Assembly: GCA_947307055.1 (NCBI GenBank)
Contig: CAMZHX010000004.1
Coordinates: forward strand, 87,475 to 151,474
Length of the DNA stretch: 64,000 nt
Source of the DNA: an uncultured Selenomonadales bacterium
GTDB taxonomy: Bacteria > Bacillota > Negativicutes > Selenomonadales > Selenomonadaceae
Direction: 5' to 3'
Both the position numbers and the translations under genes were made by a program. The notes under the pieces are model-generated. The model was given only the letters and a program-made list of their open reading frames with translations, did not search any database and was not told the origin of the DNA. Positions 59,474-64,000 of this stretch are shown here, in pieces; positions within the stretch are counted from its first letter, which is position 1; every line of letters starts with the position of its first letter.

Positions 59474-60644
59474 CGAGGAAAATATTTCTAGCAACTTTGA
59501 AGTCTTCGCGCCGCAAAATTTGCCGAAATCTTTTCAAAAACTCATTGACGGAATAATTTTCACAGACAACGATAAATCACCCGTTAGATTTTTTTTGGAG
59601 CAAGACTTCGAGCCGCGTAAAATAATTCTGTGGACTGAGCAAGGTTGGGAATATTTTATCGGACGAGATGAGGACGGCACGCAGGTTATTTATTTCTGCG
59701 GGCTGGAATTTCACATTCGCAACGAGAAAGACGCTAATTTTTTTAACGAAACCCGCTGGCGACTCCAAACTAATCGTCATTTCAAAAATATGCCGCCACA
59801 ATTTTATCCGCAAATTTTGGCTCGCGATTTTCAACAGCACACGGGCAAGCCGCTCGACTTTAATAACATAACTTTATTTACAGAAAAGTTGCAGTGGCTA
59901 AAAATTTTCGACGCTACGCCGATTAAATCTCGCCTTGCTGATAAATACGCCGTGCGCTCTTGGATTGCAGAGAAAATTGGCGACGAATATCTCATTCCGC
60001 TTCTGGGCGTCTGGGACGACTTCGACGACATAAATTTTGACGACTTGCCAGAAAAATTCGTCCTAAAATGTAATCACGGCTCCGGAATGAATATCATCGT
60101 CCGCGATAAAAATTCTTTTGACGTGCAAAACGCTCGCGAAAAAATAAATTCATGGCTCGCCATTGACTACTCATATTTATTTCTTGAACTTCATTACACA
60201 CGCATTGATAGAAAAATTATCGCCGAAAAATTTATGACAGATAAAAATTTACCGCAACCAACTGATTATAAATTTTATTCTTTTGCTGGGAATCCTATTT
60301 ATTGTTTGAACATAAGCGACAGAGCAACAAGTTTAAAGCAAGATTTTTTTGATATGAATTGGAATGTAACTAATATAGAAATGAGTGATTATCCTCCTAG
60401 CGACCACCCAGAAAAAATTTCGCCGCCGAAAAATTTTGAACTGATGAAAAAGCTTGCCGCTACTCTTGCCGAAGGTTTTGCCTTTGTTCGCGTAGATTTT
60501 TACGAGATTGAAGGCAAAGTTTATTTTGGCGAGATGACTTTTGTGCCTGGTGCAGGAAATTTTTATTACAAATCCGAAGGTACTGACGAATACTTGGGCG
60601 GGCTTTTGAAATTGCCAGACGCTACACCCCCCACGCTACTTTAA
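59373..60644 (+). CDS. TupA-like ATP-grasp protein, array copy 2
   Basis: 423 residues with the same plan as copy 1: Rossmann-like N-terminus (KKKVLIHGTADSLQKFFADA), TFTEKLQWLKIFDATPIKSR, FVLKCNHGSGMNIIVRDKNS and FGEMTFVPGAGNFYYKSEG. The centre of the N-terminal domain and the stretch around residues 285-345 (TDYKFYSFAGNPIYCLNISD) differ from copy 1, which suggests different acceptors. TTG start behind AGGAGGAG. Its last 180 nt are part of the 397-bp repeat. A DATPPTLL end precedes a six-C run and the second glycosyltransferase remnant. Confidence 0.85.
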   Translation: MKKKKVLIHGTADSLQKFFADAVSRDFEIVALLSEENISSNFEVFAPQNLPKSFQKLIDGIIFTDNDKSPVRFFLEQDFEPRKIILWTEQGWEYFIGRDEDGTQVIYFCGLEFHIRNEKDANFFNETRWRLQTNRHFKNMPPQFYPQILARDFQQHTGKPLDFNNITLFTEKLQWLKIFDATPIKSRLADKYAVRSWIAEKIGDEYLIPLLGVWDDFDDINFDDLPEKFVLKCNHGSGMNIIVRDKNSFDVQNAREKINSWLAIDYSYLFLELHYTRIDRKIIAEKFMTDKNLPQPTDYKFYSFAGNPIYCLNISDRATSLKQDFFDMNWNVTNIEMSDYPPSDHPEKISPPKNFELMKKLAATLAEGFAFVRVDFYEIEGKVYFGEMTFVPGAGNFYYKSEGTDEYLGGLLKLPDATPPTLL

Positions 60645-60859
60645 GTTCTGCTGTGTATCGTGTTCGCCAATAGTTTGCGGCCGAGATGAAATTTCCACGC
60701 CGCGAAAACGATTTGCCGCGTGAATTGCTCGCGCTGAAAATATTCAGGAGGAGATAGCTTGAAGAAGAAAAAAGTTTTGATTCATGGCACGGCGGATAGC
60801 TTGCAAAAGTTTTTTGCGGACGCCGTCAGCCGCGATTTTGAAATCGTCGCGCTGTTGAG
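60463..60859 (+). repeat. 397-bp direct repeat, second copy
   Basis: Identical to 59077-59473. It spans the end of copy 2, remnant 2 and the start of copy 3. Confidence 0.85.
60635..60736 (+). pseudogene. Glycosyltransferase remnant 2
   Basis: Identical to remnant 1 including its TAG and both deletions, so the deletions happened once and the 1,386-nt unit was then duplicated. Confidence 0.8.
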
Positions 60860-62039
60860 TGAGGAAAATCTTTCTAGTAATTTTGAAGTCTTTACGACGC
60901 AAAATTTGCCGCAATTCGTTTACGGGCTTGTCGACGGAATTATTATAACCGATGCTGTCGAAAATAAAGACCTCATTGGATATTTTCTCAGTAAGCTTGA
61001 GCCGCGCAAAATTATTTTGTGGAATGCCAAAGAAGGTTGGTGCACTCTCAACGCTTCAGACGAAGACGGCACAAAAGTTATTTATTTCTGCGGGCTGGCG
61101 TTCCACATTTGCAACGAAGCCGACGAAAAATCTTTTAACCGAATTAAACGTTATCTTAAAACCCAACGGCGGGTAAAAAATTGGGATCCGCAACGTTATC
61201 CCGTTGTCTTGGCTGAAACTTTTAAAAAGCGCAGGGGCAAGCCGCTCGACTTCAACAAAATGACTTTGTTTACGGAAAAATTGAATTGGCTAAAAATTTT
61301 CGACGCTACACCGCTAAAATCTCTTCTTGCTGATAAATATCTTGTTCGCTATTGGGTTGCGAAGAAAATCGGCGCGCAATATCTTATTCCCCTGCTTGGC
61401 GTCTGGAATGACTTCGACGACATTAACTTTGACCTTCTGCCCGACCAATTTGTTCTCAAGTGCAATCACGGCTCGAATATGAATATCATTGTTCGCGACA
61501 AAAAATCTCTCGACCTGCGCAACGCTCGCGAAAAAATTAACGGCTGGCTTGCTGTCGATTACGGAGCACAACGAAATCTTGAACTTCATTATTCGCGCAT
61601 TGATAGAAAAATTATCGCGGAAAAATTTATGGCGAACGGCGATGCGCCCGACCTTATCGATTATAAATTTGGTTGTTTTAATGGAAATGTTCTTTATTGT
61701 AAGGCGACAACCGAACGTTCAAATTTTATAAGATGTACTTATTTCGATATGAATTGGAAACCTATGAATTTTAATCGAAATGACCACCCGCGCAGCGACC
61801 ACCCAGAAAAAATTCCACCACCGAAAAATTTTGAGCTGATGAAAAGGCTTGCCGCCACGCTCGCAGAAGGTTTTGCATTTGTTCGCGTCGATTTTTACGA
61901 GATTGAAGGCAAAATTTATTTCGGCGAAATGACTTTCACGCCCGGCGCAGGAAATTTTTCTTACAAGTCCGAAGGCACTGACGAATATTTAGGTAGTCTC
62001 TTGAAGTTGCCAGACGCTACGCCCCCCCCACAGCTTTAA
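60759..62039 (+). CDS. TupA-like ATP-grasp protein, array copy 3
   Basis: 426 residues, same plan as the others (TFTEKLNWLKIFDATPLKS, FVLKCNHGSNMNIIVRDKKS, FGEMTFTPGAGNFSYKSEG). It is more diverged inside: the acceptor-side stretch reads IDYKFGCFNGNVLYCKATTE, and the central helices carry Arg/Lys-rich changes. It ends DATPPPQL. The last codons contain a run of eight C (62022-62029). With eight C the frame stops at 62037-62039; with six or nine it would run on into the glycosyltransferase frame. TTG start behind AGGAGGAG. Confidence 0.85.
   Translation: MKKKKVLIHGTADSLQKFFADAVSRDFEIVALLSEENLSSNFEVFTTQNLPQFVYGLVDGIIITDAVENKDLIGYFLSKLEPRKIILWNAKEGWCTLNASDEDGTKVIYFCGLAFHICNEADEKSFNRIKRYLKTQRRVKNWDPQRYPVVLAETFKKRRGKPLDFNKMTLFTEKLNWLKIFDATPLKSLLADKYLVRYWVAKKIGAQYLIPLLGVWNDFDDINFDLLPDQFVLKCNHGSNMNIIVRDKKSLDLRNAREKINGWLAVDYGAQRNLELHYSRIDRKIIAEKFMANGDAPDLIDYKFGCFNGNVLYCKATTERSNFIRCTYFDMNWKPMNFNRNDHPRSDHPEKIPPPKNFELMKRLAATLAEGFAFVRVDFYEIEGKIYFGEMTFTPGAGNFSYKSEGTDEYLGSLLKLPDATPPPQL
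62022..62029 (+). repeat. C8 homopolymer at the ATP-grasp/glycosyltransferase junction
   Basis: Eight C within the last codons of copy 3. In frame with the ATP-grasp gene, C8 gives CCC CCC CCA CAG CTT TAA. C9 gives CCC CCC CCC ACA GCT TTA AAC and joins the downstream frame. Copies 1 and 2 have six C at the same place, followed by a slightly different sequence that needs seven. Confidence 0.7.
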
Positions 62040-62170
62040 ACTCTGGAGAATACCGCGTTCGCCAAAAATTTGCGACCGAAATAAAATTCCCGCCGCCGCC
62101 TAAGATAATTCCTGAACGAAAAATTATTGCGTCGCTCACGTCGTGGACAAAAAGAATTGGCACGGCGCAT

Positions 62171-62878
62171 TTGGCAATCCAAACAATTTTAAATCAGACA
62201 CGCAGCCCCGACTTGACGGTTTTATATTTGGCGGACGAAGAATTTCCGCGCCGCGAAGACGATTTGCCGCGTGAATTGCTCGCGCTCCGCTCCGAACGTT
62301 TCGAGATTCGCTGGACGAAAAATATCCGCTCCTACAAGAAATTGATTCCCGCGCTGAAAGATTTTCCCGACGACGTTATAATTACCTTCGACGACGATAT
62401 TTTTTATCACCACGAAGTTATCGAGCGACTTTTAATCGGCTGGAAAAAGGAGCCGTATTGCATTCAGTGCCACCGAGCAACGACAGTTTTGATTGATGAC
62501 GCCGGCAATGTGAAATTTTCGCGCACCTATTACGACCAACCTGCTTGTTCTCATAAATTCACCGGCGTTGGTGGCGTTTTATATCCGCCGCACAGTTTGA
62601 GTAAAGAAATTTTCGACGAAGAAAAATTTATGACATTGGCTCCGACTAATGACGACGTGTGGTTTTGGACAATCGCGCTTTTAAACGGCTATCGCGTCAA
62701 CGTCGTGGAAAATAATATCGACAAGCTCAATTACATTCCTGGCACGCAGGACGTCGCCTTGTGGCATGAAAACGACGGCGATAAAAAGTTGACGTTGTCT
62801 TACGTGAAAAATGTTTTGAATGCGTACCCCGTGCTTAGAGAAATTTTGCGTTACGAACAACGACTTGCAAACTTTTAA
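62171..62878 (+). CDS. Glycosyltransferase with truncated annotated start
   Basis: From TTG 62171 the frame gives 235 residues with a DxD-type motif (VIITFDDDIFYHHEVIERLL), KFTGVGGVLYPPHSL and APTNDDVWFWTIALLNGYRV, a GT-A-fold sugar transferase. However, coding sequence clearly continues upstream: KFPPPPKIIPERKIIASLTS and WTKRIGTAH is the conserved first strand of such enzymes. The frame is open from 61997 and contains no ATG, GTG or TTG before 62171. The complete enzyme may therefore be made only as a fusion with ATP-grasp copy 3 after a shift at the C8 run. Copy 4 starts 12 nt after its stop. It probably adds sugar to a surface polymer. Confidence 0.8.
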   Translation: MAIQTILNQTRSPDLTVLYLADEEFPRREDDLPRELLALRSERFEIRWTKNIRSYKKLIPALKDFPDDVIITFDDDIFYHHEVIERLLIGWKKEPYCIQCHRATTVLIDDAGNVKFSRTYYDQPACSHKFTGVGGVLYPPHSLSKEIFDEEKFMTLAPTNDDVWFWTIALLNGYRVNVVENNIDKLNYIPGTQDVALWHENDGDKKLTLSYVKNVLNAYPVLREILRYEQRLANF

Positions 62879-62890
62879 GGAGGAGATAGC

Positions 62891-63964
62891 TTGAAGAAGA
62901 AAAAAATTTTGATTCACGGCACAGCGGACAGTTTGCAACAGTTTTTTGCGGATAAAGTCAGCAATGATTTTGAAATCGTCGCGCTGTTGAGCGAGGAAAA
63001 TATTTTCGGCAACTTTGAAGTCGTCACGCCGCAAAATTTGCCAAAATTTGTTTACAAGATGATTGATGGAATTATTTTCACCGACGCCAACACAAACGCT
63101 CCGATTATTGATTTTCTTCTTGAACAGAATTTTGAGTTGCGAAAAATTATTTTATGGGACGCGGCAAAAGGTTGGCAATTCATCAGCGTGAAAGACGAGG
63201 ACAGCACGGAAAATATTTACTTTTGCGGGCTGGAATTTCATATCCGCAACGAAAACGATATAAAATTTTTTAAGGAAATAAACTCTTATCTTCAAGGCAC
63301 TCGCCAATTAAAAAATGTTTCCACGCAAAAATATCCAGAAATTTTGACGCAATTTTTTCAACTTGTTACGAGGCAACCTTTGGATTTAACTAATCCTAAA
63401 ACGTTCACGGAAAAGCTTCAGTGGCTAAAACTTTTCAACGCCACGCCAATTAAATCTCGCCTTGCCGATAAATTCGCCGTGCGCAGTTGGATAGCGGAGA
63501 AAATAGGTAGCGAATATCTCATTCCGCTTTTAGGCGTGTGGAATGACTTCGACGACATAAATTTTGACGACTTGCCTAATCAATTTATTCTGAAATGTAA
63601 TCACGGCTCCGGAATGAATATCATCGTCCACGATAAAAATTCTTTTGACGTGCAAAACGCTCGCGAAAAAATAAACGCTTGGCTCGCTATAGATTTCGCG
63701 ACGGGCAGTCTCGAACTCCATTACACGCGCATTGATAGAAAAATTATCGCCGAAAAATATATCGAGAACATGCGCGAAGGCGTCATCGATTATAAATTTC
63801 ATTGCTTTAACGGCACACCCAAATTTATTCAAGTTATCGGCGACAGGAATTTCGCAAAGCACACGCGCTATCAAAAGTTTTGCGACCTCAATTATAATGA
63901 CATCGGCGCAATGTTTGAAGATTATCCGCATTTCCCCTACGACGTGCCTAGGGTGTGTTGGTAA
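62891..63964 (+). CDS. TupA-like ATP-grasp protein, array copy 4, C-terminally different
   Basis: 357 residues. It matches the other copies through TFTEKLQWLKLFNATPIKSR, FILKCNHGSGMNIIVHDKNS and RIDRKIIAEKYIEN, but then reads VIDYKFHCFNGTPKFIQVIG and ends FPYDVPRVCW. The block with FGEMTF and LKLPDATPP, which supplies metal ligands in the others, is missing. It may be a truncated gene or a variant with a different end. TTG 62891 follows AGGAGGAG. The window ends 36 nt later, so what follows is unknown. Confidence 0.8.
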   Translation: MKKKKILIHGTADSLQQFFADKVSNDFEIVALLSEENIFGNFEVVTPQNLPKFVYKMIDGIIFTDANTNAPIIDFLLEQNFELRKIILWDAAKGWQFISVKDEDSTENIYFCGLEFHIRNENDIKFFKEINSYLQGTRQLKNVSTQKYPEILTQFFQLVTRQPLDLTNPKTFTEKLQWLKLFNATPIKSRLADKFAVRSWIAEKIGSEYLIPLLGVWNDFDDINFDDLPNQFILKCNHGSGMNIIVHDKNSFDVQNAREKINAWLAIDFATGSLELHYTRIDRKIIAEKYIENMREGVIDYKFHCFNGTPKFIQVIGDRNFAKHTRYQKFCDLNYNDIGAMFEDYPHFPYDVPRVCW

Positions 63965-64000
63965 ATTAAAGATGGCGAATAAAAGCGGCAAGAAAAATGA

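Overview
The window looks like chromosome from a diderm (outer-membrane-bearing) Firmicute, most likely class Negativicutes (Selenomonas-like). This is inference from gene content. Firmicute-type housekeeping genes (Der, RodA, a DUF512 radical SAM protein, a TIGR03960/DUF2344 radical SAM protein, a YacL-like PIN-TRAM protein, CheV) sit beside outer-membrane functions (a TolC-family channel and a giant LktA/haemagglutinin-like adhesin). Starts are often TTG behind strong AGGAGG sites. I saw no rRNA, tRNA, CRISPR array or intact insertion sequence.

Layout. 0-12.9 kb: the 3' part of a giant filamentous adhesin. 13-14 kb: a nucleotide-sugar epimerase on the minus strand. 14.4-28.9 kb: a peptide natural-product (RiPP) locus. 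It has two membrane-fusion proteins, a C39-peptidase ABC exporter, a second NHLM-type ABC exporter, a Nif11-like double-glycine precursor with a four-cysteine core, the decayed remains of a second core, a radical SAM/SPASM maturase, a radical-SAM-like protein that has lost its cluster motif, a TolC channel and an FAD oxidoreductase. 29-31 kb: a LytS-like kinase and an unusual HTH-receiver regulator. 31-39 kb: TRAP permease, CheV, GlmM, CbiK, and the TIGR03960 radical SAM protein. 38.8-42.2 kb: a defence and toxin-antitoxin island (YoeB-like pair, single-chain type IIG-like restriction-modification enzyme, broken BrnT with intact antitoxin). 42.2-50.4 kb: core genes rodA, der, a DUF512 gene, then dapF-gmk-rpoZ-coaBC and a PIN-TRAM gene. 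50.4-53 kb: a decaying four-carbon acid-sugar operon with only the kinase intact. 53-57.8 kb: two cyclic-di-GMP-type proteins and an NhaC-family antiporter. 58-64 kb: a tandem array of four TupA-like ATP-grasp genes with one glycosyltransferase and two identical deleted glycosyltransferase remnants.

How the parts work together. In the RiPP locus the precursor is probably modified by the radical SAM enzyme. It would then be cut after Gly-Gly by the C39 domain (Cys30/His106/Asp122) and exported through inner membrane, periplasm and outer membrane by the ABC, HlyD-like and TolC proteins. In the 58-64 kb array, each ATP-grasp gene was ancestrally followed by a glycosyltransferase reading frame. 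In the one surviving pair a run of eight C residues separates the frames, and nine (or six) would fuse them, so the locus may vary by slippage. Two families of heptanucleotide repeats, (GGGARAW)n and (ATTRCGC)n, are scattered through the window, several of them in frame inside genes.
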